DNA of 64,000 nt from NCBI GenBank assembly GCA_963678705.1, contig OY783205.1, positions 10,974,001-11,038,000 on the forward strand. The letters run 5' to 3'. Of this stretch, positions 1-10,900 are shown one piece after another (positions within the stretch are counted from its first letter, which is position 1; every line of letters begins with the position of its first letter). The position numbers and the translations under genes are program-made. Below the pieces are notes generated by a model, which was given only the letters and a program-made list of their open reading frames with translations, was not told the origin of the DNA and did not search any database. This DNA comes from Panorpa germanica. Its lineage: Eukaryota > Arthropoda > Insecta > Mecoptera > Panorpidae.

Positions 1-1575
1 AAGGAGTTTGTTGCAAATTGATTAAATTCAGCTTAAAGTATATGAGTTGGAGTTAAAGTCATGCAACCTAATGCGATTCTTAAGCTTCTGTATTGTATTC
101 AATCTAATTTTGAAAATCTTGATTTGGAAGCTGTACTAATTAATATACTTGAATAGTCTAAATGTGAACTTATAATTGCTTGATAATTTTGTAATAAAGA
201 GATAGAATGAGCTCCTCATTTACTTTCTGCTAAACTTCTTAAAACATTTATTTCTCTGTTGCATTTAAGTATAATTTAATCAATTTCAATGCTTCTAGTA
301 GATTTACAGTCAAGCCAAATACCTAAAAATTTTGCCCTATTTGATATAATAATATTTTTGGTATTATATATTATCCTCGGACTTGAAATAATTTTGTGTC
401 TAGTAAAAATGACAGCTTGAGATTTTTCTACTGAGATTTCTAATTTAATTTTGTGTAATATATCTCCTAATTTGCATAATTTCTTGCTAATTATCTTCCT
501 TAAACATTCTATGGATAAGCCAATACTATAACAACAATATCATCTGAAAATTGTAAAATGAATGAGTGATCGTCTTTTAATTTAGAAATGTCTTTAGAAT
601 ATATTGTGTATAAAAGTGGACTAAGAATAGATCCTTGAGGTAGGCCTTTATTGCAGGTAAATGGTCTTAATAAATTTTCTTACATTTCTTACATAAATGG
701 ATCCTAATTCTAAATACGACATTAGCCAATTTGTAATTTTGTTGGTTATTCTAATTTCTTTTAATTTCAGTTGTAGGTTAGGATATGTAACTGCATCATA
801 AGCTCCCTTAATATCTTAGAACACAGCTAGCATGTATTTATTAGAGCTATACGTTTTTTGAATGTCCAGATTAAATATATTTAAGCTGTTATGCATACTT
901 TAATTTTTTCTAAATCCAAATTGCGAATTTGGTAATTTATTGTTGTGTTCTAAATACCATTCTAATCTGTTTTTCATAATATTTTCCATTATTTTGGCTA
1001 CACATGTAAATAAAGTAATTGGCCGGTATGGTGATGCTACTTCAGGGTTGTTTCTAGATTTTAAAATAGGAACAACATTATGACTTTTCAAATGTCTAGG
1101 AATTCATTTAGTATTGAATATATTATTGAAATTGTTAATTAGGACAATTTTGACGCTTTTAGGTAAATTTTGGATCATTTCATATAAGATTCTGTCAATA
1201 CCAGTAATTTAATTCTTTTAATTCTATAGATTTATCTAGAAATTTTAGAAATTACCACAATAATTTCTAGCAAACTCTTCAATCCCATCATTATTTATAC
1301 TCCTGGTGCACTGATTTATTTTCGGTCTTGATATTTTATGAACTACTGCCCATAATAATTTAGCTGGAGTTTTTGGCTTAATATTTTTACAAAATTTCTT
1401 GTATTTCTCCTTCCTTTTTACCCTAAAATATTTTTGTGTGTTTGCTTGTTTCTTATTAAAATTTAGATAATTTTCCATATTAGAATTTGTATTAAATTTA
1501 GTTAAAGCTAATCTTCTTTTAGCAACCATTTTACAATTGCTGTCCCACCATAGGGGTTTTTCATGTTTTGGGTCC
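1..1575 (-). mobile_element. Decayed non-LTR retrotransposon (LINE), reverse transcriptase part
   Basis: Read on the minus strand, this is the middle of a LINE ORF2 that runs off the left window edge. Near 1540-1562 it encodes the WWD motif that precedes reverse transcriptase in Jockey/I/R1-type LINEs. A lysine-rich linker follows at 1245-1529. RT block SPYRPITL lies near 1010-1040, QFGFRK near 900-925, the block GLPQGSILSPLL near 605-655, and a catalytic FSDD (normally Y/FADD) near 535-555. Several frameshifts and stops separate these blocks, so it is dead. The clade cannot be fixed from this fragment. Confidence 0.85.
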
Positions 1576-1989
1576 TAATAAAATATAATAAATATAATAT
1601 AATAAATAATATCATAAAAATAAATAATATAAGAAATATAACATTTGTCCAGTAATTACGTAAGGTTCTTTAAAAGGTCGGGTTATAATTCAATTTAATA
1701 AAATTACAATAATTATTATAAATCAAAATAAAATTTGATTTACAGAATATTTTACATTATTACATATTATTTGACAGGAATTAAACTCCTTGAAATTTTC
1801 CTAAATGAGTGAAAGAAAAGATTTTTAAAATAGCAATCGATATTACTATATTATATATAATACTAAATTGAAGAATAATACTAAAGCAATTACTCTTCTA
1901 AATTTATTTTAAATATATCGTAAAATTGCATAAGCAAATAAAATATATCATTTAGGTTGAATATGTTTTGGAGATCAGGGTCTCCTCAT
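1576..1989. other. AT-rich spacer, nothing recognised
   Basis: Very AT-rich sequence between the LINE relic and the first recognisable mitochondrial sequence. I see no coding frame or clear repeat. It may include an unrecognisable edge of the mitochondrial insertion (trnS2/ND1 would be expected beyond CYTB). Confidence 0.5.
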
Positions 1990-2029
1990 AAGTCAGGTTT
2001 TAAAAGAGTTTAAACAGTTTAAACTATTA

Positions 2030-2705
2030 TTAAAATAAAAAATTCTGGTAATTCCTTAAAAGTATATTATTGATGAAACGGAATGTTATCCAATATTTCT
2101 AAAGAATTATTAGATCCTGTTTAATGTTAAAATAATAAATGAACTATAGTTATTGCAGCTACAATAAATAGCAGTAAGAAATGAACAGTAAAAAATCAAG
2201 TTAAAGTTATGTTATCTATAGCAAATCCTTCTTTTAATCACTATCTTATATTCCTAAGTATGGAATAGCTAATAATAAATTTGTAATAACTCTAGCTCCT
2301 TAAAATGATATTTGACTTTAAGGTAAAATATATCCTATAAAAGCCGTTCCTATTACTAAAAATAATAAAATAAATTAAACTATTCATGTAGGAGTAAATA
2401 AAAATGAATTATAATATATTCCTTGTCTTACATGTAAAAAAAAACAAATAAAAAAGAGAGATGCTATATTAGCATGAAGAGTTCGTATTAATCATCCATA
2501 ATTTACAACTCGACAAATAGAGTACTTCACCTTTATCAAATGCTAAATCAATATGAGCACTAAAATGTATGACAAAAAATAATCCAGTAGCAACTTGAAT
2601 TACTAAACAGAATCCTAATAAATATCCAAAATTTTATCAAGTAGAAATATTTGATGGAGCTGGTAAATCTACTAAAGCAATATTTTAAATTATTTTATTA
2701 TTCAT
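2030..2705 (-). pseudogene. CYTB: NUMT cytochrome b (partial)
   Basis: The minus strand starts at an ATG ending at 2705. It encodes LVDLPAPSNIS near 2650-2680, the Qo-site-side helix sequence [15 protein letters not shown] near 2480-2505 in a shifted frame, and later blocks resembling VMGTAFMGYVLP, VITNLL and VDNATL. CYTB is the b-type cytochrome of respiratory complex III. This copy lacks the C-terminal third, has at least one frameshift, and has several tryptophan codons changed to TAA. Confidence 0.9.
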
Positions 2706-3200
2706 TAGTTTTTTTAATATTAGTAATTTTTACAACAACAATTAAAGTTAAAAATAAATAATTAATTAGTATTGTTGTAATTAATCTGCTAGGTATATTA
2801 CATAATTTTGTTAGATTAAAAGAATTTTCAATTATATTTATAAATGAAATTAAATTTATATTTTCTATATCAAAACTTTAAAATTTAATAATTTATAAAT
2901 TTTAGTCTAAAATAAAAAAAATTATAATTCTAAATATAATTAAAAAAGTTAATAAAAACAATAATTTAAAAAAGTACGAAAACATTTCATTTGAAGCTAA
3001 TCTAGTTATAAAAATAAATATAATTAATATTCCTCCTTAAAATACTAAAAATAAAATATGTGAAAAACGAAAGGTTTTTGTAATTAATCCTGAAATTATA
3101 TAGAATAAAAAAGGTTGAATTAATAAAATTTATCATATTAATCATATAGTTAAAGAATGATTAATTTGTTTAAATATATGTTAAAACAAAAAATTAAATT
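2706..3200 (-). pseudogene. ND6: NUMT ND6 remnant
   Basis: An extremely AT-rich, hydrophobic minus-strand stretch directly upstream of CYTB, where ND6 sits in insect mitochondrial genomes. ND6 is poorly conserved and I recognise it mainly from position and composition. No intact frame remains. Confidence 0.55.
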
Positions 3201-3296
3201 TGAAGATAAAAATAAAAATTGAAAGATATCAGACAATAGTTTAATTAAAAATTAGTTTTGATAAAATAATGATAAAGAACAATCTTTTTTTCTGAG

Positions 3297-3362
3297 GTGT
3301 TAAAAAAATTCATTTTATTTTGGATTTACAAGACCAAAGTTTCATGAATAAACTATTAAGAC
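3297..3362 (-). tRNA. trnT: NUMT trnT(TGT) remnant
   Basis: On the minus strand the anticodon-arm sequence CTTGTAAAT lies in the expected position between ND6 and ND4L, on the ND6 strand as in most insects. The D and T arms are not clearly foldable by eye. A trnP remnant may lie at about 3228-3290 on the plus strand. Mitochondrial in origin and not expected to be expressed here. Confidence 0.5.
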
Positions 3363-3364
3363 TG

Positions 3365-3715
3365 ATGATAATATATGTTTTTATATCTATTGTTATATTT
3401 ATTGGAGAGGTTTTTGTTTTTTATTCTAAACGAAAGCATTTAGGCTCAATAACTAATTTAATATATTATCTCAATGCTTTTTAATTAAGGTATTTATTAA
3501 ATATTATAAGAAATATAAAATTGTAACTTTATTAAGATTAGAATTTATTATTTTTTATTTTATTTACATTTTTAAATTTTTATAGTTGTGAAACATATTT
3601 TACTATGATATTGTTAGTATTTAGAGCATGTGAAGGAGCTTTAGGGTTATCTATTTTTGTATCAATAATCCGTGCTCATGGAAATGATTATTTTCAATCA
3701 TTTAAATTTTTAAAA
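3365..3715 (+). pseudogene. ND4L: NUMT ND4L
   Basis: ATG at 3365 opens a hydrophobic frame that, with interruptions, ends in the diagnostic block CEGALGLSI followed by HGNDYFQSF (about 3627-3705). This is the end of ND4L, a membrane subunit of NADH dehydrogenase. In-frame stops around 3480-3540 show decay. Read with the invertebrate mitochondrial code. Confidence 0.88.
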
Positions 3716-4850
3716 TATAAAAAAATAAATGTTTTTAAGAAAATTGTTTTTGAATGATTTAAAATATGTTATTCAATATTACTTTTATTTTGGTTTTATA
3801 TATCTGATGGGGAAATTTAAGTTCTGTCATAGGATGTAATATAATATCTTATGATTTCATTTTAATTAGATTTTGAATTTGTACTTTAATATTAACTGCT
3901 AGAGAATCCGTTGATAATGATAATTTTTATAAAAATTATTTTAGTTTAGTAATTTTATTATCATTAATTTTCATTATTTTACTTTTAGAAGAATAAATTT
4001 ATTTATATTTTTTTTTTTTAAGGAAACTTAATTCCTACTTTATTTTTAATTATTGGATGGGGGTATCAGGCAGAATGTTTATAAGCAGAAGTTTATCTTT
4101 TATTTTATGCCTTATTAGCTTCTTTACTTTTATTATTATGAATTTTTTTATTTATAAAAGTATATGCTTTTTAAATATATTTATAATAAATAGAATAAAT
4201 GATACCAATATTTTTATTGCATTTATGATTACCAAGGGCTCATGTAGAAACTCTAGTTGCATGTTCAATAATTTTAGCGGGAGCTTTCTTAAAATTAGGA
4301 GGTTATGGTTTATTACGTGTTATAATATGTTTGTTAGCTTTATGTTTAAAATCTTATTTTATTTGAATTGGAATTAGATTATTAGGAGGAGTTTCGGTTA
4401 GCCTAATTTATTTACGTCAGACTAATTTATAGGCATTATTTACTTATTCTTCTGTAGCTCAAATAGAATTTGTCTTAGGGGGTTTAATAACTATAAACTA
4501 CTAAGGGTTTTCTGGTTATAATACTTTGACAATTGCTTATGGATTATGTTCTTCGGGGTTATTTTGTTTAGCTAACATTTCTTATGAACGAATAGGAAAA
4601 CGAAGTTTAATAGTTAATAAGGGTTTAACATATTTTATACCTAGAACAGCTTTATGATGGTTTTTATTAAGTTCTTCAAATATAGCAGCTCCTCCTTCTT
4701 TAAATTTATTATAGGAAATTAGATTGTTAAATAAAATTATTTCTTGATCATGATTTTCAATAACTTCTTTAAAATTATTATTTTTTTTTAGTGCCGCCTA
4801 TACTTTAAATTTATATTCTTATAGACAAAATGGAAAATTTTAATTTAAAT
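3716..4850 (+). pseudogene. ND4: NUMT ND4 (C-terminus lost)
   Basis: Recognisable ND4 blocks follow ND4L: SSLIPTLFLIIGWGYQ-like sequence near 3990-4072, the quinone-site block LWLPRAHVE near 4222-4250, [16 protein letters not shown] near 4270-4318, then [17 protein letters not shown] near 4540-4590. Scattered stops and frameshifts occur between them. The frame runs into mid-ND5 sequence near 4850, so the ND4 C-terminus is deleted. Confidence 0.92.
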
Positions 4851-4859
4851 TTTAAACTT

Positions 4860-5990
4860 TTATTAGCTATTGATTGAATATTAATTTTTAAAAGATGAAA
4901 TAATATTTTTAATTTAGAGTGTATAAAAAGAAATTATCAAATAATATTATTTGTATTATTAGTAATAGTAGCTGCAATAACTAAAAGTGCTCAAATTCCA
5001 CTTTCTTCTTGTATACCTGCCACAATAGCAGCTCCAACTTCAGTATCTGCTTTAGTTCATTCATCAACTTTATTTACAGCAGGAGTTTATTTAATAATTC
5101 GATTTAATATTTCATTAGTAGACACTTATTTAGGATTTTTTTTAAATTAATTTCTGGGTAAACAATATTTATAACTGGATTAGGAGCAAAGTTTTATTTT
5201 GATTTAAAAAAATTTATTGCTTTATCAACATTAGGATAGTAAGTATAAATAATAAGAATATTGTCTATGGGATTTGTAAAATTAGCATTTTTTCATTTAT
5301 TAACTCACGCTTTATTCAAAACATTATTATTTATATGTACTGGGGCTGTTATTTATATTATAAAGGATTCTCAAGATATTCTAAATATAGGAGGATTAGT
5401 TAATCAAATATCTTTAACTTCTAGCTGTTTTAATATTGCTAATTTAGCTTTATGTGGAATAGCATTTTTAACTAAATTTTATTCTAAGCATTTAATTTTA
5501 GAAATTATGTAAAAGTATGTGTTTCTAATTAAAATTTATTTAGTTTTTTTTAATATTTTTTTAGAACAAGGTTAACAGTTTTTTTTAGTTTTTTCTGTTA
5601 GTTTATTATTCCATAAGTGGAGATTTTAATAGAAATAGTTTACAACCTTTAAATAATAAAGGTTGAATTATACTTCGTGAAATACTCCAAGTATTCCTAT
5701 ACTGTTAATTATAGCTACTTTAGGAGGAAGAATATGAGGATAATAAGATAATGATGTATTAATAATTAGAATATAAGGGGTGTGATGGTGGTATGAAATT
5801 TCAAAGTTTTCTTTAAGATGATAAATAAAATCTTTTAATTTATATTCAATTTAAGTTTTTATATGTTCTATATGAAATATGCTTGTTCTATCGACCATTT
5901 TACTAAATTATCATCCATTAAAGTTTGGTCAATTAATTACTAAAGGAGGAGATCAGGGTAGAAGAGAATATTATGAGGGTAAAAAAATTT
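4860..5990 (+). pseudogene. ND5: NUMT ND5 (N-terminus lost)
   Basis: The sequence begins in mid-protein: the block [10 protein letters not shown] followed by [24 protein letters not shown]-type sequence (about 4980-5085) is the conserved proton-channel region of ND5. After a frameshift, FFHLLTHALFKTLLF follows near 5288-5335, and a degraded tail runs to about 5990. The first 200 or so codons and trnH are missing. A spurious plus-strand ORF at 5261-5512 is simply its best-preserved piece. Confidence 0.92.
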
Positions 5991-6151
5991 ATTTAAATTA
6001 AAAAAAAAATTAATTTGAAAAGAAACAAATTAGCAGCTTCTTCATGAACCTTATATTCCCTTAATATAGTGATATGTCTCTTTTTTTATCTAATAACGGG
6101 TGAAAGGTGAAATAACACCTAAAATTATGTCGAAACTAATTTATATTCATT

Positions 6152-6216
6152 AGGACAGATTATTCTAACTAATATCTTTTGAATGCAAATCAAATGTTAT
6201 ATTTAACTACGGTCCT
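6152..6216 (-). tRNA. trnA: NUMT trnA(TGC)
   Basis: The minus strand folds well: the acceptor stem begins AGGAC and closes with GTCCT, and the anticodon arm TTTGA-TTTGCAT-TCAAA carries TGC. It lies just beyond ND3 as in the ancestral insect order. A partial trnR(TCG) anticodon arm follows at about 6090-6150. These are NUMT copies and probably not expressed. Confidence 0.8.
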
Positions 6217-6220
6217 TGTC

Positions 6221-6549
6221 ATTAGCTCAATCTAATGCTCCTTGATTTCGTTCATGATATAATCCCAATAATAAAATATTTTTAAAAAATTAACCTACAA
6301 ATATTTTACATATATTATAATGTTTGAAAATGAAAAAATTATAATTATAAAAAAAGGGCAATTTCCACATCAAAAAATAAAAAAATTACAGCAATTAACA
6401 AGAATCGCAATGAAAAAGTTAATCGAGCAGAGCTTTTTGGATTAAATCCTTATTCGAAAGAAGATCTTTTTTCTCGATCAATAATTATTTTTTTTTATAA
6501 AATTAATATGAGAATTATAACGTATATTGATAAAGAAATTAATACAATT
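6221..6549 (-). pseudogene. ND3: NUMT ND3, 5' end cut by Copia insertion
   Basis: Minus-strand frames encode [15 protein letters not shown], then FLFFDVEIA, then LLGLYHERNQGALDWAN with frameshifts: the hallmark blocks of ND3 of complex I. The C-terminus abuts trnA. The upstream end meets the Copia target duplication at 6545-6549, and the rest of the mitochondrial segment resumes at 11530 with trnG. Confidence 0.9.
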
Positions 6550-6898
6550 TGTTGTAATTATAAGTAAATAATTAGTTTTGTATTCACCGCCAATTATAAA
6601 TATATATGTGTTATCATAGTATAGTAAGTTACCAGTGTAGATATTATTGTAGATACCAACGTAGTACCAGCACTAGGAACACACGAGCCATCTGAGATTG
6701 GTAACATTAACTAATAGTACCGGGAGTGCTTCGTCATGTCGTACGAAGTCAAGTTGACTAGTTGAATCCAAACGTTATACGGATAGGACGCTCTTTGTGA
6801 AGCCAGTGCTAATACTACATATAGAATACTTTTTAATTAAACATACATCTTTTAATTCATTATCTTTTATTCAATCTCTGCAAGGATAGTTCCCAACA
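6550..6898 (+). repeat. Copia 5' LTR
   Basis: 349 bp, TGTTG...CAACA, matching 11181-11529 at every position I compared. It should carry the element's promoter; transcription start and poly(A) positions cannot be fixed by eye. Confidence 0.96.
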
Positions 6899-6912
6899 GG
6901 TTATGGGCCCAG
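6899..6912 (+). promoter_or_regulatory. Copia primer-binding site
   Basis: GGTTATGGGCCCAG directly after the 5' LTR. The same motif follows the 5' LTR in Drosophila copia, whose primer is a 5' half-fragment of initiator tRNA-Met (family knowledge). Confidence 0.75.
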
Positions 6913-7005
6913 ATTACGATCTTCTGCAACATCGATTAAAAGATATATTACAAGATATCAGGGTTTTGAGAAAAAAGTGAGGCAGCCATCTTGAAGCAAA
7001 CGGAG

Positions 7006-7279
7006 GTGATATTAATAAGTCCACATTTGCTTGTGAGACTATTTAGACATTAATATTGTGTTTGTGGTGAAGGAAAAGTGATATTAATAAGTTCATCGAA
7101 ACTATTTTGAAATTAATATACTTTTTGGGCTGAAAACGGTAACATTAATAAGTCCACACGTGCTTGTGAGACTATTTAGAAATTAATGAAAGGATTGTGT
7201 TCGAACATCAAGATTAATAAGTCCTCGTGTGTGAGAGACTATTTAGACATTAAGATTGTGCTCGATCGACAAGATTAAG
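7006..7279 (+). repeat. Leader tandem repeat of the Copia element
   Basis: About four imperfect units of 60-72 bp in the untranslated leader. Each contains ATTAATAAGTYC, then usually GAGACTATTTAGA(C/A)ATTAA; starts fall near 7006, 7077, 7138 and 7209, with a partial unit at 7269. The array stops at the gag start codon. Function unknown; packaging or translation roles would be speculation. Confidence 0.85.
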
Positions 7280-7984
7280 ATGACCAACAGTATTAGCATC
7301 GTTAAGTTTGGTGGTAAGAACTACCAGCAATGGAAATTTCAAATGAAGTGCATATTGAAATCGAAGGGTGTGTACGAGTGTACAACAGGCACCGAAGTTA
7401 AACCGGGGGTTAACGCATCAGCTGATTTAGAAACGTGGATTCAAAAGGATGCAACGGCGATGTGCATCATAACCAGCTCGATGGAACTACAGCAAATAAC
7501 GCTAATCGAAAATTGTGAATCGGCCAAGGAGATAATGGACAAACTTAGCTCTATTTATGAGATGAAATCAGAAACGAACAAGATGTTAGTACACGAGAGG
7601 TTTCATCAATACAAAATGGCACTCAACGAGACGATGGTGCAACATATTTCGAAAGTGGAAAATCTTGGCAAGCAGATACGGGAGTCAGGTGATACTCTCA
7701 GTGATACTGCAATCATGACTAAAGTATTGAGTACGCTACCATCCAAGTATCGTAACTTTAGGCAAGCATGGTTGTCAGTGGAGGATTCGAAACAGAACAT
7801 GGCCAACTTAACTGGACGTTTGTTGGATGAGGAGGCGAATCTCATGAAATATGAAGAAGAAGAAGAAGTCGCTCTAACAACTACTAGGGCAGTACATACA
7901 GAAAGAAGGCAGATTAATAAGAAAATTGTGACGTGCTTTAAATGTAATCGGAAGGGTCACTATGCGAGGGATTCAGAACAGTAA
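7280..7984 (+). CDS. gag: Copia Gag polyprotein
   Basis: 234 residues from ATG 7280; an upstream in-frame TTG is not a likely start. The N-terminus (VKFGGKNYQQWKFQMK) is the usual beginning of Copia Gag, followed by the helical capsid-like region. The C-terminus has one CCHC knuckle, CFKCNRKGHYARDS, in which the final cysteine is serine, so zinc binding is probably impaired. The stop TAA (7982-7984) shares its last base with the ATG of pol. The next reading frame opens with a second, intact copy of the same knuckle. Gag would form the virus-like particle and bind RNA. Confidence 0.93.
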   Translation: MTNSISIVKFGGKNYQQWKFQMKCILKSKGVYECTTGTEVKPGVNASADLETWIQKDATAMCIITSSMELQQITLIENCESAKEIMDKLSSIYEMKSETNKMLVHERFHQYKMALNETMVQHISKVENLGKQIRESGDTLSDTAIMTKVLSTLPSKYRNFRQAWLSVEDSKQNMANLTGRLLDEEANLMKYEEEEEVALTTTRAVHTERRQINKKIVTCFKCNRKGHYARDSEQ

Positions 7985-10900
7985 TGATCAGTAGAAGAAA
8001 TAAGCAAAATGTCTCATGCTTTAAATGTAATCGTAAGGGTCATTACGCGAGAGATTGCAAGAGAATAACGAATCAATACGAAGAAGAACCACATCAAAGT
8101 AATCACGGCGCCTTCAACGCAGAAATATGCAACCAGACTATCAGTAAAGAAGGTTGGATCCTGGATAGCGGAGCTTCAACCCATATGACATATAAACGGG
8201 AATTCTTTAATATGTTTAGTGACTGTAAGGGACTCACCGTCAAACTAGGCAATAATGAAGAAGTACCTGTGGAAGGCATCGGCACAGTGAAGATTAAGAA
8301 ATTAATTAAAGGTAGAAGCGTGGATGGATTGATTACAAATGTCTGGTATATACCCAAGCTTAGGAAGAACTTATTCTCTGAAGGAGTGATAACTAAAAAA
8401 GGGATGAAAATAGTTAAGCAAAACGAGACAGCTGAAATATACGACCGTGGAATGTTAGTAGCCAGTGCAATCCGAGAATCAAATAATTTGTATAAGCTAC
8501 AAATCGAAACTGTAATTACCATGGAAGCACATACTACAGTAAGGTCAAATCTTCAAGTCTGGCACGAAAGATTGGGACATCTGAATGTTAAGACTCTTTG
8601 CGAAATGGTTTCGAAAGGGTTAGTGAAAGGAGTGGATATTGAAAATACCAATGAATTCTTCTGTGAAGGCTGTCAGCAAGGAAAACAACAGAAGTTGAAA
8701 TTCGAGAAACACACCAAAACAGTGAGAAGACCTGGTGAAATCATACACAGTGATGTGTGCGGTCCAATGTCTGAACCATCTGTAAGTGGTTGTAGGTACT
8801 ATGTACTATTCAAAGATGACCATACTGGTTTTAGAATGGTTTGGTTTATTAAACACAAGACAGACGTTTTATCATGTTTTCAAAAATACGTAAAGATATG
8901 TGAAAATAAATTTGGATACAGACCGCAAATTCTGATAGTTGACAACGGGAAAGAATACTGCAACCGTGAGTTTCAAAGTTATCTTTCAAACAAAGGCATT
9001 CTAATGGAAACTACAGCACCATATACTCCAGAACAAAACGGAAGATCTGAACGTGATAACAGAACGATTATGGAAAGTGCACGATCAATGCTTTACGCAA
9101 GCAAGAAACCAATGTACCTGTGGGCAGAGGCTGTAAATACAGCAGTATACATACTCAACAGAACGGCAACTAGACAGATTACAGATTCAACACCATATGA
9201 AGCCTGGATGAAAAAGAAACCGAACTTGAGCCATAGCAAAACTTTTGGTTGTGACGCATTCATGCATATTCCAGATGCACTTAGAACGAAGCTGGAAAGT
9301 AAAAGTAAGAAATTAATATTCGTGGGTTATGAAAAGGAATCGACAAATTACAGACTGTTTGACCCAACCACAAAGAAAATCAAAGTATCGAGAAATGTGA
9401 CATTCAACGAAAATAATAATTTAGACAGAGAAAACCCAACCCAGATGTCGGAAATAGCAATCGAAAAAGAAAAAGGGGAAATCGACAATCAAGAAGAAGT
9501 GATTGAAAATGAGACCACAGAATTAAGGATTGAAACTGAAGTCGACCAGGTAAATCGACCGAGACGTAATACGAGAAAACCAATACGCTATACCGAAGCC
9601 AACGTTGTTGAAGCAGAAATACCAAACTCGTATGAAGAAGCGATAAAAAGTCAAAATGGGACAGAATGGCAAGAGGCCATAAACGCTGAATTATCAGCAT
9701 TACGTGACAATGATGTATGGGAGGTAACAAACTTACCACCCAACCGAGAAGCAATTGAATCCAGATGGGTATTCAAAATTAAGAGAGCATCAGACGGAAA
9801 AATAAACAAATACAAGGCTAGACTATGTGCAAAAGGATTCGCACAGATCGAAGGGATCGATTATACGGAAACATATGCTCCTACTACCAGATATGACACT
9901 ATAAGAATACTTTTAGCAACTGCAGTAAAATGGAAATTGAATATTACACAGTTTGATATAAAGACAGCATTTCTTTATGGCGATTTAGATGAGGACATAT
10001 ACATGAAGCCACCTGAGGGAGTGAGAGTAACTTCACCGTTAGTACTGAAACTTAAGAAGTCATTATATGGATTAAAACAGGCTCCTAGATGTTGGAACAA
10101 GAAGTTCAACGACTTTCTGAGAACCTTTGGCTTTGAACAATGTCAGGCAGACAGATGTGTGTACACCGGCAACTTCAATGAGGATTTTGTTATATTAGTG
10201 TTGTATGTTGATGACGGTTTAATATTAGCTAAGAACAAAGTGACACTCGCGAACATAATGAATGAAGTGCAGAAAACATTTAATGCCACGATAAATGAAC
10301 CTAGTTACTTTGTTGGTCTAGAAATCAAATGTGATGAAAGCAGTAACACTATCTTTGTACATTTCAAGAATTACATAGACAGGCTACTCGAACGCTTTAA
10401 ACTTAAAGATGTAAAACCAACAAGTGTACCAGCAGATCCTAATACAACATTGTTTACATGCGCTGAGGAAAAACAAATTGAAGATATACCATACCGTGAA
10501 GCCGTAGGGTCTCTCATGTTTGCTGCGATTACAGCGAGACCGGATATAATGTTTGCTGTAAATATAGTTAGCAGATTCCAGAACAGACCGAGTGCAACAC
10601 ACTGGAATGCAGTCAAAAGGATAATACGTTACTTAAAGGCAACACAAAATTATGGGATAATGTATACAGAAGATAACAATCCACTGATAGGATACTCTGA
10701 CGCAGACTACGCAAATGATATGGACACGAGAAGATCAACTACTGGATACGTCTTCAAGTTATGCAACGGAGCTATAACGTGGAGCAGTAGACGACAGACA
10801 TCAGTAGCACTATCAACAACAGAAGCAGAATTTATTGCAGCGTCAGAAGCTTCAAAAGAAGCTATGTGGTTAAGACAATTATTTAGTGAAATAAACAGAA

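Noticed and set aside
4057-4377. 106-codon plus-strand ORF as a nuclear gene
   Set aside because: It is a shifted frame over the ND4 pseudogene.
1990-6549. Genuine mitochondrial contig
   Set aside because: Frameshifts, TAA at Trp sites, a deleted ND4/ND5 junction and nuclear retroelements inside.
7006-7279. CRISPR-like array
   Set aside because: Repeats are imperfect, contiguous and part of a retrotransposon leader in a eukaryotic genome; there are no unique spacers.
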